Below, in pieces: positions 1-11,540 of a stretch of 64,000 nucleotides of DNA (positions are counted from its first letter, which is position 1; every line of letters begins with the position of its first letter). Made by a program: the position numbers and the translations under genes. This DNA comes from Antitrichia curtipendula (lineage: Eukaryota > Streptophyta > Bryopsida > Hypnales > Leucodontaceae), in contig OX579633.1 of assembly GCA_951230915.1 (NCBI GenBank), positions 25,826,574 to 25,890,573 on the forward strand. The letters run 5' to 3'. The notes under the pieces were generated by a model, which did no database searches, had not been told where the DNA came from, and saw only the letters and a program-made list of their open reading frames with translations.

Positions 1-240
1 TTGCTCTTGCCACGGCAAACGAGTATATGTATAATAGTGTGAGCAAAAATTAGTCTCTCTCAGAGCATCGCCACCCATTCAAGGCCAAAATGGCACGGGG
101 AATGGGGTGGCTCGAGCCCGGCTCCTCCCGGGTTCCATTTGGCCGAGGATGCTCCCCACTCATTCACGGCCAAAGTTCATGGTCAAAGTCAATCTCACAA
201 CTTAGCCGCGAGTTGGCAGACTTTACATGAAAGTTGTCAG
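1..240. other. GC-richer patch with imperfect direct repeat
   Basis: This stretch is markedly richer in GC than the following DNA. The text around 63-92 (gcatcgccacccattcaagg) recurs imperfectly at about 148-178, with a short GC-rich inverted repeat between. No coding frame is convincing. The motif near 44-60 is the reverse complement of one near 12018-12033, so both may be ends of one dispersed repeat family, which is an inference from a short match. Confidence 0.35.
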
Positions 241-326
241 GTTTTGGGAATTTGGGAAAGTTTTAAAATTTGGAAAATTGAATTTCTATTAAAAAAATTT
301 CTCTAATTTCAAGAAAATGTCAATTG

Positions 327-1500
327 TAGAAGTGTGCTTGAGGTGTGCTTGAGGTGTGCTTGAGGTAGACCTCAAGCACACTTCAAGCACACTATGAGCA
401 CTTTTAAGTTTCATTTTCAAATTGACCTCTTTGAATTTATTTTTGAATTTTTTTAAAACTTCAAGACAATGTCAATTGTGGAAGTGTGCTTGAGGTCTAC
501 CTCAAGCACACCTCAAGCACACTATGAGCACTTTTAAGTGTTATTTAAAAATTTGATTTTTTTATATTATTTTTTCTTTTTTTTTTAAATTTTAAGACAA
601 TGTCAATTGTAGAAGTGTGCTTGAAGTGTGCTTGAAGTAGACCTCAAGCACACCTCAAGTACACTATGACACGCACTATGAACACTTCTAAGTTTTATTT
701 TTAAATTCATTTCTTTGAATTTTTATTTTTTTATTTTTTTATTTTAAGACAATGTCAATTGTAAAAGTGTGCTTGAAGTGTGCTTGAGGTAGACCTCAAG
801 CACACTTCAAGCACACCTCAAGCATACTATGAGCACTTCTAAGTTTTATTTTTAAATTGATTTCTTTGATATGTTTTTTTATTTTTTTGGACATTTCACA
901 ATTGTAGAATTGTGCTTGAGGTGTGCTTGAGGTCTACGTCAAGCACACCTCAAGCACATTTCCACTACTTACATTACCTTCAATTTAAAAAATAAATAAA
1001 GTGAAATCTTTTAATAAAAATACTAAATTTAAACTTAAAGTGTTTGAAGTGTGCTTAAAGTAGATCTCAAGCACACTTAGAGTACATTTCCACCATTTTT
1101 CATTGCCTTCCAATTAAGGAAAAACTAAAAACCAAAAACTTTTTTTTATAACTTAAAATATAAATATAAATGCTTGAGATGTGCTTGAGGTCTACGTCAA
1201 GCACACCTCAAGCACATTTCCACTACTTACATTACCTTGATTTAAAACAAAATCTTCAATTGAAATCTTTTATTAAATAAATAAATAAAAATTATAAATT
1301 ACTTTAAGTATGCATAAAGTAGACCGCAAGCACACTTCGAGTACATTTCCACTATTTTTATTGACTTGGAATGGTAAAAAATTTAGAAAATTAAGAAGTT
1401 ATTCTGTAAATTTAAAAATAATAACAAAAATGCTTGAGGTGTGCTTGATATGTGCTTGAGGTCTACCTCGAGGTCTACCACAAGCACACATAGAGCACAT
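327..1500. repeat. tandem satellite of palindromic units
   Basis: About nine degenerate units start near 330, 480, 612, 762, 905, 1040, 1168, 1305 and 1430, a period of roughly 125-150 bp. Each carries an inverted repeat of the type GTGTGCTTGAGGT then ACCTCAAGCACAC around a short CTA/TAG centre, followed by an AT-rich spacer. From 905 on, alternate units resemble each other more than their neighbours (905, 1168, 1430 against 1040, 1305; spacing about 263 bp), which is a dimeric higher-order repeat. There is no coding capacity. Every unit could form a hairpin as single-stranded DNA or RNA. Confidence 0.9.
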
Positions 1501-2430
1501 TTTTACTACTTACATTATCTTGGTTTAATACAAAATCTTACATTGAAATCTTTTATCAAAAAAGAAAAAGTCATTTCAAGTTAATGTCAATTTTTATTTA
1601 TTCCAAGGCAATGTCAATTTTAGTTCTTTATAATTACAAGTCTTCCTTGTCATTTTTCTTTTTCTTTTTTGGAAGCAAGTGAAATAAATTCCATTTCAAG
1701 AAGACTAGCATTGCTTATAACTTTGTACTTCATTGTATTTTTTCCTACCTTTTTTTTTCCTTGAAATATATGGACAATTTCCATTGATAACAAAAATAAT
1801 ACACAGGTGGCGGGGGGTATTGTTCCCTTTCTTTTGCAATGAAATCCCCGTTTCATTTGTTTCAAAAACAAACAAACAAAAAACAATTCACGGCAATCAA
1901 GGAAACCTTGTTACTCCCTTTTATTGCCTCGGCAATTGGACAAAATTTAAAGTCCGACATCTCCTTGGGAAGAGAGTAAGCATACAAAGTACACAACTTC
2001 CGGGGACGGGGAATTGTCATTTGCGAAGGCATTTGTGCCGTGATTGGTCACCTTTTGTCTTTCCCTGGGCTTGCGGTAGCCCACCTTTTCTTTGCCGGCC
2101 CTGCCCAATCGTCGAGCTCGGAGCTTGGCCGTCAATGGGTGGCAATGCTCTCATCAAAGATTGTTGTCCTATAAATTGTATTCATTGGCACATCACTCTG
2201 AAACTTTGAACCCCTACTCTCATGTCAAAACTTGCAATTTGCAATGCGCTTGAACCTCATTATTTATTTCTTGTTTGTAATTTGTCACAAATTGGTTCAA
2301 ATATTTTGAAGTTTCTTGCAATAATAAGCTAAGAATTTCATTTTAGGAGTTATGTTTTGTGGCAAAGTCCATGAATCTTTGTCCTCAACTCATGTCTTCA
2401 TGAAAATAATAGACATTTTCATGAGTCTTT
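1501..2430. other. intergenic, no gene recognised
   Basis: AT-rich DNA with a short GC-richer part near 1940-2150. Overlapping open frames on both strands (longest 1733-2209, plus) have low-complexity composition, match no family I know, and look like chance frames. Confidence 0.5.
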
Positions 2431-2466
2431 ACTCTCAATGCTGTTGGAATGTTAGACATTTTCAAG
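2431..2466 (+). repeat. 36-bp inverted repeat, left arm
   Basis: This 36-bp segment (starts actctcaatg, ends ttttcaag) is the reverse complement of 3856-3891 with about two mismatches. The arms enclose about 1.4 kb that includes the TTAA-flanked MITE at 2523-3174. They may be termini of a larger composite element. I see no target duplication directly outside them. Confidence 0.6.
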
Positions 2467-2522
2467 CTTTTGCATGAGTAGTTACATTCAAAATCATCTA
2501 ATTTTTATAAATATAAAATAAC

Positions 2523-3174
2523 TTAACCCCTAAATGCCCTTTGGCACCAAAATGTGGTGTCAAAGAAACTTTGAAGTTCAATAAAACCTTACCAAATTAC
2601 TATTTTCAATAGTTTATATTTTTAAAAGATTATTTTTGAAGTTTAGTTTTAGCATCTAAAATTTGGTTATCAAAATAAAACAATATTGATTTTTCTATTC
2701 AAAACATTATGCAAGGGTGTCCATTGCAATCTTAACACTTTGTAGTGTTGAGGGCTCTTGGAAATGAGCCTTAAATACATTAGATCTTAGAGAAAAGTTG
2801 CATTAGAAATTCATTTAAAAAAATGTAGAGTACATTTTGAGAAGCCATAAATTGATTGGGATAATGCATATTAGGCCCTCATCCTCATATTTATTTGCTG
2901 ACCAACTCTTTAGATTTGACATGTGAAAATAGATTTGAAACGCTTCAAATCAATTTTGCAGATTTGACACCCTCGTGATCAATTGTTATAATCTTTCAAT
3001 CCATAAGTGATATTGTTTTGTTTTGTTTTCTAATGTAATCTTTAACATTTCTAATTTGAATTTGGACAGTCATAATTCAAAAAAAGTTATACAACTTATT
3101 AAAAAGTTGTCTTTCTGTTCAATTTAGAGCAAATTCCTAGAAGTTCAAAGAAGGCTTGGATATTTAGGGATTAA
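2523..3174 (+). mobile_element. TTAA-flanked MITE, family A copy 1
   Basis: A 644-bp non-coding element is flanked on both sides by TTAA (2523-2526 and 3171-3174). It begins CCCCTAAATGCCC and ends with a matching imperfect inverted repeat (GGATATTTAGGGA). A full-length relative lies at 21803-22447 and aligns along its whole length by eye, including the internal text agtgttgagggctcttg. TTAA targets with CCC-type ends are the known signature of piggyBac-superfamily transposition, so this is read as a piggyBac-type MITE. Confidence 0.75.
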
Positions 3175-3485
3175 TATGCATTTTTTCTTGCATTTTTTCT
3201 TACATGAGAAATTTAGTTATACTTTGGTTGAATAATTCATGAAATTAAAATCAAATTTGTAGGAAAATCGGATTAATTTATTACAACTTACATCTATTAC
3301 AAAAATCATGATGTTTGTAAAATTGTCTGGTGAAATCAATCAATTGCAAAATGAATAAAACTTCATCCAATTTTATGGATGCAATTTGAGTTACATTACA
3401 CACATGTGTTTGCAACAAAGATGAAAATGCAACTTCACTAATTTGGTATATATAATGACTTCAAATAAATCCCTTTACAATAATA

Positions 3486-3830
3486 TTAACCCCTCAAGGC
3501 CCAACAACTTTTTCACATCGGAGGTTTTAAATGAATTGTCCCACTTTCATATTTTTTTTCTCATTAATGAATTATAAATTTATATAATTTCAAAATGTAA
3601 AAAAATAAAGACTACTTTGTCTAGTATGCATGGAATGAATAGTAGAAAATATTGATTATTGGATTTTCATATTATAACAAATTTGGATGATCAACTTTAT
3701 GGGCCAAGAATTTAGTTTTTACAAGATTACAATTATAAGAAGATGAACAATGTTTTCTACATACACACACACACCAAAAAATCGTGTTTTAATCCTTGAA
3801 GGACCAACAACATTTTTTTAACAACATAGT
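3486..3830 (+). repeat. two related TTAA-adjacent terminus-like motifs
   Basis: TTAA at 3486 is followed by CCCCTCAAGGCCCAACAAC, and TTAA at 3789 by TCCTTGAAGGACCAACAAC. Both resemble the termini of the TTAA-flanked element at 19376-20300, but I found no partner terminus for either here. They may be solo ends of decayed elements. Confidence 0.4.
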
Positions 3831-3950
3831 AATTTTGGACAGCTCACTACCAACGCTTGAAAATGTCTAACATTCCAACGACATTGAGAGTGGCCAAACA
3901 CCATTTTTTGGCAACATAGTGATTTTGGATAGCTCACCACCTTGTAACGT
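3815..3950 (+). repeat. imperfect direct repeat of about 50 bp
   Basis: The segment at about 3815-3862 (ttttggacagctcactacc) is repeated with changes at about 3905-3950 (ttttggatagctcaccacc), spaced by about 90 bp. The right arm of the 36-bp inverted repeat lies between the two copies. No function can be read. Confidence 0.5.
3856..3891 (-). repeat. 36-bp inverted repeat, right arm
   Basis: Partner of 2431-2466. The pair could form a large stem enclosing 1.4 kb, or mark termini of a decayed transposon. Confidence 0.6.
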
Positions 3951-4940
3951 TGATTCTCTACTATGGTTCTATTCACCACAACATTCTCATGGTCCTACAT
4001 TATTCTTGCCTAAGCTTGTCTCTTCAATGTTGCGCATAGGAAATGAACTAGGCGAGGTCCTTTTGACCAAATTGAGGGAGAGGATGGTCCTGAGAGAGGG
4101 ACCAAACTAGGATCAATGAATGGGATGAATTAGAAGGTCTTTAGGTGTGCAATTATAGGTGTTGGCATCTTGGCACAAAAATAGGGTTATATACCCTATG
4201 TAGCTTTCCTTATAAAAAAAGATCAATGAAACTACACATTTTTTGTGAAAATGCCACCATTGACAATATTGATAGAAGATACTTAGTTAGACTAGCCGAT
4301 AATCTTGTGAATGGGCCGGAAATGGTACAGAAATTTCATCGACTTTATTCAAATAAGCCTAGGGCTCCTCTTGGGACTTGTCGCTTGAGAGGTGGATAAT
4401 TTTAGGGACATTACCTCCGGAACCTTCCAATTATTTTTACTTTAGTCTTATACTTTGATTTTAGATTAAAGCTTCTTTTACTTTAGACTTTCTTTTACTT
4501 TAGAGTATATATATTGGAGTCAAGGCTAAAGAATTCTTCAGTCTTGACAACACATCTTTTGGAGCATTCGCTCAACTCTCTTGTTGCTCGTGTATTCATC
4601 TTGTTAATCCAAGTTCATATCAGTTCTTCTAGTTTGTACAATTCTTGTCTAGTATTCTTGTATCCCTGACAATAGCTCAATTTTAGAGCTTTAGTTCATG
4701 ACATGTAAAAGCAGATTTATAGTATTGTATGCTTTCCTTCTCCATTTCCATCCGTGTAGTGGATTTGGATTCTGTCCCAAAATTTAGTTACCTTTTGTTA
4801 CGCTCCAACAATGGAATCTTGGCTAATGTGCATCCAACTCCAACATAGTTGGATTTCGTCACCAGTACTATAGTTTCTGTCCCTCCTCGATGTACCTTCC
4901 TCTGCCATCTTCTCTATCTCGCGTATGTATGCTTGTACAT
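3951..4940. other. intergenic, no gene recognised
   Basis: Short plus-strand open frames at 3919-4110 and 4145-4399 have no recognisable domain. The segment just before 4943 may include degraded N-terminal coding sequence of the downstream Harbinger fragment, but nothing can be aligned with confidence. Confidence 0.4.
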
Positions 4941-4942
4941 CT

Positions 4943-5160
4943 ATGGAGGCCTTGAAACGATTTGTAAAAGCAATCCGTATTGTTTATGAAAGCACATATT
5001 TAAGACAACCTACCAAACAAGATATTGAAAACCAACTACAAATTAATGAAGCACGAGACTGACCTGGTATGTTTGCATCATTGGATTGTATGCACTACAA
5101 GTGGAAGAACTGTCCTATTGCATGGCAAGGTTACTTGCAAGGCAAAGATGAGTCATCTTT
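4943..5160 (+). pseudogene. PIF/Harbinger-type plant transposase fragment
   Basis: In one frame this reads MEALKRFVKAIRIVYEST, then YLRQPTKQDIENQLQI, a stop, then PGMFASLDCMHYKWKNCPIA. The FPGM..S(I/L)DCMHW.WKNCP.AW block is the hallmark around the first catalytic Asp of plant PIF/Harbinger transposases (DDE_Tnp_4 / plant transposon protein). The family normally runs to several hundred residues. Here only about 73 codons around the first Asp survive, a TGA sits just before PGM, and downstream stops break the frame. It is a dead remnant. Family assignment is confident; boundaries are not. Confidence 0.85.
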
Positions 5161-5860
5161 GTACAACAATTTGAAATGATGTATACCAACATGCCAAGGC
5201 AAAAAAAGTATTCTTGGAGTTCTAAGAAAATTAGAGAAAAAACAAAGCAATTCCAAATCATGTTGATTTCGGTGGTGATCAAAACCGAGTTTTAGACATG
5301 GCTAACTTTGAAACCAATTTTCTTTCAAATCACAACTAATTTTTTCTTCAAACTTCCGTGGTAACGTGGAGTATGTTGCACACTACAACTTTTGTGTGTA
5401 CACTTTTGGACTTTGTCCATCGATGCTCATGGTGTGGTTGTTTGAATGAAAACATTCAGATTGTAAACTTAGTTTTGGCAGTCAGTGTATGTTGGTCACT
5501 CTTGAATTGAAAATAGCTTCAACATCATGTAAGAGGTTTTGTTGGACTTGGACTTCATTCCTAGATTAGTATTTTCAGAAATGAAAATTCTATAACAGCC
5601 TACATGTGAGTTGGGATATTGCATGAATAGAGTGATCTTCTCTTATAAGTATTAATGTAGATTCTATCACTTGGAAATTCATTTCATCTTTTTATTGAGA
5701 TACTTTTGTAATATCAAATCATGAAGAGGTATACTCCTCATCCTCGAATCGAGAATCTAGTCTGTACTTGGTGGAGGGTACGCAATGGACCTGTCAATAA
5801 TTAATTTATCGTCTTCATTGATTACATGTGATACCCTAAACTTTCTTCTAAGAAAAAAAT
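5161..5860. other. intergenic, no gene recognised
   Basis: AT-rich sequence, possibly the eroded 3' part of the Harbinger element. An inverted repeat of the form CTCATCCTCGA/TCGAG lies near 5737 and a close relative lies near 8691, on either side of the next pseudogene. Confidence 0.4.
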
Positions 5861-8710
5861 GGCTACTCATGGCATAAACGAGTTCACGATGGCGGTGCCA
5901 GTTTTACCACCAAGAGTTGCACCCTACGAAGGGATTCAACGCGCTTCTTGAAACACGAAGGCTGTCACACTTACCAACCTCGTTGGGATGGACGTGGCAA
6001 AGGCTATCTGCCACAACGTTGATGCCAGTCTGGTGATTGATAGTAATGGAGAGCCCCTTGGTGATGACAAGGTCGCAGTCCAAATTGCAGAGTCTTTATT
6101 GGAGCACAAGGTACCATCGTCGTGGATGTGGTCATTGCATTCCTAGAACATCAGGCAAGTCTTCCTTAGCGGTGCAAGCTTGTACAACCATGAGCAAACC
6201 TACATCTACAAAACAACCTTCAATGCTTCAAGGCAACGTCCTCGATTGGGTGTTTGTGTCTATGAAAGCTCACAAGAGTGTAGGGAACCTATGAACCCAC
6301 CTAAAAAGAAAAGACTCCTTACCCCGCAAGCAATCAATGAAGTGTCCAGCAAGACGTGCTGCCCAAAGAATTGCTTGCAGCCATTTCCACGTGGGTAGAC
6401 ATAGGCAATTCGGTCCCAATTGCATGTCCACGGTGGAGTAAACAATCGTAAGTCTCGTTTGCTTGATGTCCACAAGCAAGTCCACCGTGACACAAACAAA
6501 AATGAGATGATTACCTTGGCAGGAGTTGAGGTTTGTCCCATGACCTGGTGCACTATCAGTGGAGTTCATAGATCTACCTTCTATAAGTACAAGGCAGAGG
6601 CAAGAGCTGATAAATAATCGGAGCAACATGGTAACCTTGGCTTAAAGAAGCCTTAGGCACATACCTTGCAGGCCACAACCACACTTTGACTCCTTGTTGA
6701 GAAGGATGCAAATCCGATGCCGCACAGGTCAAGGACCTTGGAGTCAAAGGAAAGAGTCCCGTCTATGGTTCTTCCTTCAGCGTTTCAGTGGAGGGACAAG
6801 TTGCCGAAAATCAATGGTGTGAATTCAATGCTGCAATTGCAACCTATTTCTACCAGTGGATTGAGCAAAATTCAAAGAGTGTCCTTCCCGGAGTTTGCCC
6901 TGAAGCCTTGGGGTGACAGTTTTGCGCGTTGTGGACAATGCGATAGATTGAAGCACTTGAGAAGTGCTTGCACTCCGCGTTCGCGCTTTCAAGAGGTGTG
7001 GTCAAGGAAATTGAAAGTCCACCTTGAGGGGCAGAGGGCGCATCAAGAGCTTTACTATGCAAACCGCTTGATGTCTGAAAAGTATCCAGACAAGGTTCTA
7101 ACTATAATCCATGACAAGATGGATCACTCCAAAACGGCCTCACCTCATTACTCTCACAAGAACAAGGGTACTGATTTGTACATGAAGATGCCAGTCGTTG
7201 TGACTGGTATGGTTGCACATGGATATAAAGACATTCGGTATGCGCACTATGGGTTAGACATCTTTCCCACAAACTCAAATCACACTATAGGATCGATTGC
7301 AAAATTGTTGCGGGATCTAGAATCCCAACCGAAATGTTCATCTTGTCAAGTATTTGTGGAGGGATTACATCGTTCCCATTTGTCTAATGCAATTTTATCA
7401 AGCTCTGAGATTTGTTCCGAATCTCTCCCTACTAACCGCAGGAGTTGGTCGAAGCCCAACCTCTACCTCCAACATTGACCCTTCAACTTGACAACGCTTT
7501 GGGGGACAACAAGAATCAGTGGGTGTTCGCGTTTTTCTCTCTCCACGTTTACAAAGCAATTTTTCGCGAGATATACATTAATTTCCTCATTGTTGGACAC
7601 ACTTATGAAGACATTGATGCCCTTTTCGGTCGATGGAGCAACAAGTTGAGGGCAAATGACTATCTCACAATTCCAAGGCTTATGAAGTCTTTTATGGATT
7701 GTGAAGCACAACCTGTCATTCCTCATCTCATTGAGGAGGTGCCCGATTTTAAACAATTTGTAGAAGGGTACTTGTATTCTGGCTCTGATTCTCTACATGG
7801 TCATTCTCAAGCACAACAATTCAAGTTCTACAAGGACTCCAGTGGATGGCCCTTGATGCAATACAAGATCCTTTGTACTGATGTCAATTAGTTACCTAAG
7901 GAGGGTGGAGGAATTCATCTGTGGAAAGAGACAATGGATGGGCATCCATACTTGCCCATTGGTGTTCCATGACCTCTAGCTCCTCAAGAGATGCGTTGCT
8001 TTGACGATGTTTCCAAAGGCTTGGATAGTTTTATTTTGTTGTGGAATGAGATGGTAGATGATGATATGTCTGGAGAGTATTGAAGGAAGATTGAACTAGT
8101 TTGAAAGTACTGGGAAGGTGTGAGGGCTGCTTTGAATGAGCCTCTTGTTGGGCAAGTCGCATTACAACAAGGATTTTGGCCAAGTTCTATAGTTGGTGCT
8201 GAAGAGGTGGATGGTATAGAGGACGATGGCAAACCGCATGATCCTCGAGTCGAGGATGCACCATTTGTTGGTCGTAGGCGTGACCGTCCTCGTCCTTTGT
8301 TCAATGTTGTTCATGATACATTTGCGGGTTATTTTGTTGCAGTGCATCTTGCTGATGGTGACTCAAAGCCATTCTGGCTTGCTCGGGCACTCACCAACCC
8401 GAATCCAGATCCTGCACATCTCAATTCTATTCATCTGAAATATTGGATGCTTGTGTCTTTTCTACACATTGACAAGGATACTTATTCTGGGTGGGATACA
8501 AATCAAGAGATTTATTGGTGCGAGGACAAGGCTATTTCTTCATCATGGTTGCATACAGACTGTGTCATGACTTCTTGGAAGCCACGAGTGAGACCAGGGA
8601 CATCTGATCCAAGAATTAAAATTCCCGCAGCTCGAATGAGCATCATCATGGAGTTTGTACATGCCTACATGGCTGCAGACAGGAACAATTCATCCTCGAC
8701 TCGAGGATGA
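5861..8710 (+). pseudogene. DUF7869-like putative transposase, decayed
   Basis: A gene-length frame is broken by many stops and several frameshifts. Recognisable blocks in order are: a Cys-containing KTCCPKNCL segment (about 6348); LLDVHKQVHRD and GVEVCPMTWCTISGVHRSTF (6460-6570); MPHRSRTLESKERVPSMVLP (6717 on); IIHDKMDHSKTASPHYSH (about 7105); LQLDNALGDNKNQWVFAFFS (7485 on); FLIVGHTYEDIDALFGRWS (7590 on); PVIPHLIEEVPDFK; and a C-terminal part ending at 8710. Asp in HDKMD, Asp in LDN..GDNKN and Asp in the H..(D/E)DIDALFGRW block are arranged like an RNase-H-fold DDE/D nuclease. I match it to the family annotated as DUF7869 from memory of its motifs. Transposase activity is my inference. Several stops are one C-to-T step from CAG, CAA or CGA. 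Confidence 0.7.
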
Positions 8711-9875
8711 GTAGTTGGTTGGTGTAGTAGGTTAGTTAGAGTTTTATTTATTTATTTTTTAATGTTTTTAGGACAAATTTTATTATGTTTAAGAAAAAAA
8801 GTTTTGGGAAGTTGGTAGGCTAGGTTAGACTTGCATTTTTTGGACATTGAAAATTTTTTGGGGAAATTTTTTTAAAGCAAGTTGTTAAAATTTTTTTTTT
8901 TATTGTTTTTGGTGGAAGCATAATGTATTAGGCAAATTCCTGTAGTTGCTTACACCCATCTTGTCTTAGATAAATGAATGATGTTTATTGCACAATATAA
9001 GTAAAAGTTTATTACCGGCCTCAATGCTTCAATTGTGCATATGGTTGTTTTTTTCTACTTTGGTTTGTTTGTTTGCATTTACCATGTGAGGAATGTGTGC
9101 CCATGCTTGAGTTCTGTAATTATTTTGCATAATTATCTTTCTTCAAGAGAAGCATTGAAGATCTTCTGCACTGTATCCCTAAAGTGTACATTAGTTTCAT
9201 TTCTTGACACTAGATTCACAATTCTTTTTGTTCACAAAGAATTTAGATTTTGTCTAAATACATCGATTCATGATTCATTTGTTGGATGCAGACAACTGTC
9301 TTCGACTCAAAGATGATTCACGTATTGGATGCGGGTAGGGATATGTCATTCTTGTGCTTTATTCCTAGCATTCTTTATGATGGTTGAATGTTATGAGTGA
9401 TCACACTTTGCATCTCATTGGACTTGTATGCATCTTTTTCTTTGGAAGTGGGTGTACTCTCTGTATGAGGTTGCCATAAGAAATGGGACTACTTCATAAC
9501 GGACCCTCATTCTAATCCCAAACCTTTGTGACATATAAATTTGTTGATTTTAGTATGTGTACTTTGAAGATTAATAAATAGTCATGGCATATTAGTGTCT
9601 AAATTTATTGGAGTGTCTCAATTTAATGAACTCTTTTGTTTATTAAATTTAGGGGGACATTTAAAATGAGACTCGAGATTTTCTCTTTCTAATGAATATG
9701 GCCTTATTCCTAATTATAAATTCTATCAATATGGTATCTTTGATTGTAATCCCCTAGGTTTTGTATAAATTTGAACCTTAAATTTTTTAATCATTATTAG
9801 ATGAATGATTACATATCACCAATATTTTGTATAAAAAAGAATCCATAAAGATGGTCTTGTATTAGGACAATGGTG
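8711..9875. other. intergenic, no gene recognised
   Basis: AT-rich spacer with no supported gene. One short plus-strand frame (9035-9316) is Phe/Leu/Ser-rich and probably fortuitous. Confidence 0.5.
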
Positions 9876-10142
9876 TTATAAGTGCAATGGTGCTAGTATG
9901 TGAGCCCAAGAATGCAAGCTTGTGAGCATTGAGCCTACAATATAGATACCTATAATATAAATACCACACACTATAGAAGGTGTATGTATCATAAACACCT
10001 ATAATATGGGTATTTGTAACATATATATCCTATAATCATAGATGGTTTCCATAGTATATACACCTATACATGGGTGTAGTATTCTAAGCTCATGGGCTCA
10101 CACTCCTATGCTCACATAATAGAAACCCTTGTTATAAGTGCA
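9876..10142. mobile_element. MITE with 11-bp TSD, family E copy 1
   Basis: The 245-bp element 9887-10131 is flanked by identical 11-bp repeats TTATAAGTGCA (9876-9886 and 10132-10142). Its ends form inverted repeats of about 35 bp around CTAGTATGTGAGC and its complement. The interior is AT-rich and non-coding. A relative with a different 11-bp duplication lies at 63001-63259. TSDs of 9-11 bp with long TIRs suggest a Mutator-like MITE, which is an inference because no transposase is present. Confidence 0.85.
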
Positions 10143-11540
10143 TGTTTATTAACTTGAAATCGGTACAAATTTTCATTATTACAATGTTATATTCAAGTAG
10201 ATAGTCATTTAGACATTATACTTAAAAGTAAATGTCATTGACTCCTTAAATAGAAGTCACTAACACTAGTCACAATTGATATAATGGAGAAAATAAAATT
10301 GCATTAACCCCCAAATTTTGAAACTCCACTTGTTTTTTACATGATAATGAATACAATCTTGACTAGCTATATATGAAATTTGTTGTGATAGGTTGAAATG
10401 TAACATTCTCAATGTAGTGATTTTATGCAAACTTTTTATTAGTTAATTGAATGGCCTAATTGAATAGCACAATATTCAAATTTTTAATCTTAGATTATAA
10501 CTCTTCCATTATTAGTACACTTCAATAGTAGAATTTTATCGTAAAATGGAATTATAAAGAGTGAGGACATTTGGTATTGTACAAGGGAATGTAGTAAGAA
10601 TCAATCAAAGAAAAGGTACTCTTAAGATGTGAAGAAAATAACATTCAAGAGTATTTAAGAGCATTAAAGAAAATCTTTTAAACTATAGTAGGGATAGAAA
10701 GTTTATGGATTAGTAATGTATTGATGGTAAAGTTTATAATTTATTTAAATATCTTGAAATCATATTGTGATTTTTGTCATACCTTTATAATACTGATGAC
10801 TATATATGAAATATTAAGAATCCTACAATGTGATATATCAAGTATGGAAAATGCATTTATTAATATACATTAGGGGGGTAGGATTAAGGTATTGATAATT
10901 TGAGGATGAAATGTATTATCAAACTTTGAACAAATTCTTTGAGAGATTGGGAAAGAAATTCTGTTTCAGTATGCTCAAATTGTGACCTTCATCAATTTAT
11001 AAGCATAGCTAGCTACCGAAATCAAAGCAAGCTAAGGTAGTATGCTCTAAAAGCGCCCCATGCTCTACATTTTAGGAGGTGGTTGCTTTTAGTGACCATT
11101 GCGTTTCAACTTCAAAAATTTGTAACTAATTCTTGGAACGTCCAAAAAATACAAAATGACTTGGGTTAGATGCCTATTCCTTTTTTCTTCCTATGAAAAT
11201 TTATTGAAAATTGTTTCAAGGAGTTTAGGTTCTCTAGAAAGGCAATCAACTCTTCAATGGTCGCTTTAAGGGCAGAATACCTTAGTGGATTTCATGAGAG
11301 TCGTTTCAGACCTCAAAATCATTAATAAAATATTCCTTACCTAAAACTCATAGTTGGTAGGGTAAATGTGTACCATCCAAATATTCTTGAACTCAACCCA
11401 CTTCACCATGGGGTTATGAATTGATAGTGAGGCATGCTTGAAGGGAATGGGGCTAAGAACTACAGTAGTTCAATGAGAAACTATCAACCTACCAAAATTA
11501 GAATGATCTCATGTCAGCATTTATAAACTAGGTGTTTATT
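10143..11540. other. intergenic, no gene recognised
   Basis: AT-rich spacer without convincing coding or repeat structure, apart from a TTAACCCCC terminus-like motif near 10306 with no partner found. Confidence 0.5.

Noticed and set aside
1733..2209. 158-codon plus-strand frame
   Set aside because: Low-complexity start, mixed composition, overlapped by antisense frames, no domain. Probably chance.
6260..6629. Minus-strand frames of 97 and 119 codons
   Set aside because: Shadows of the DUF7869-like pseudogene on the other strand.
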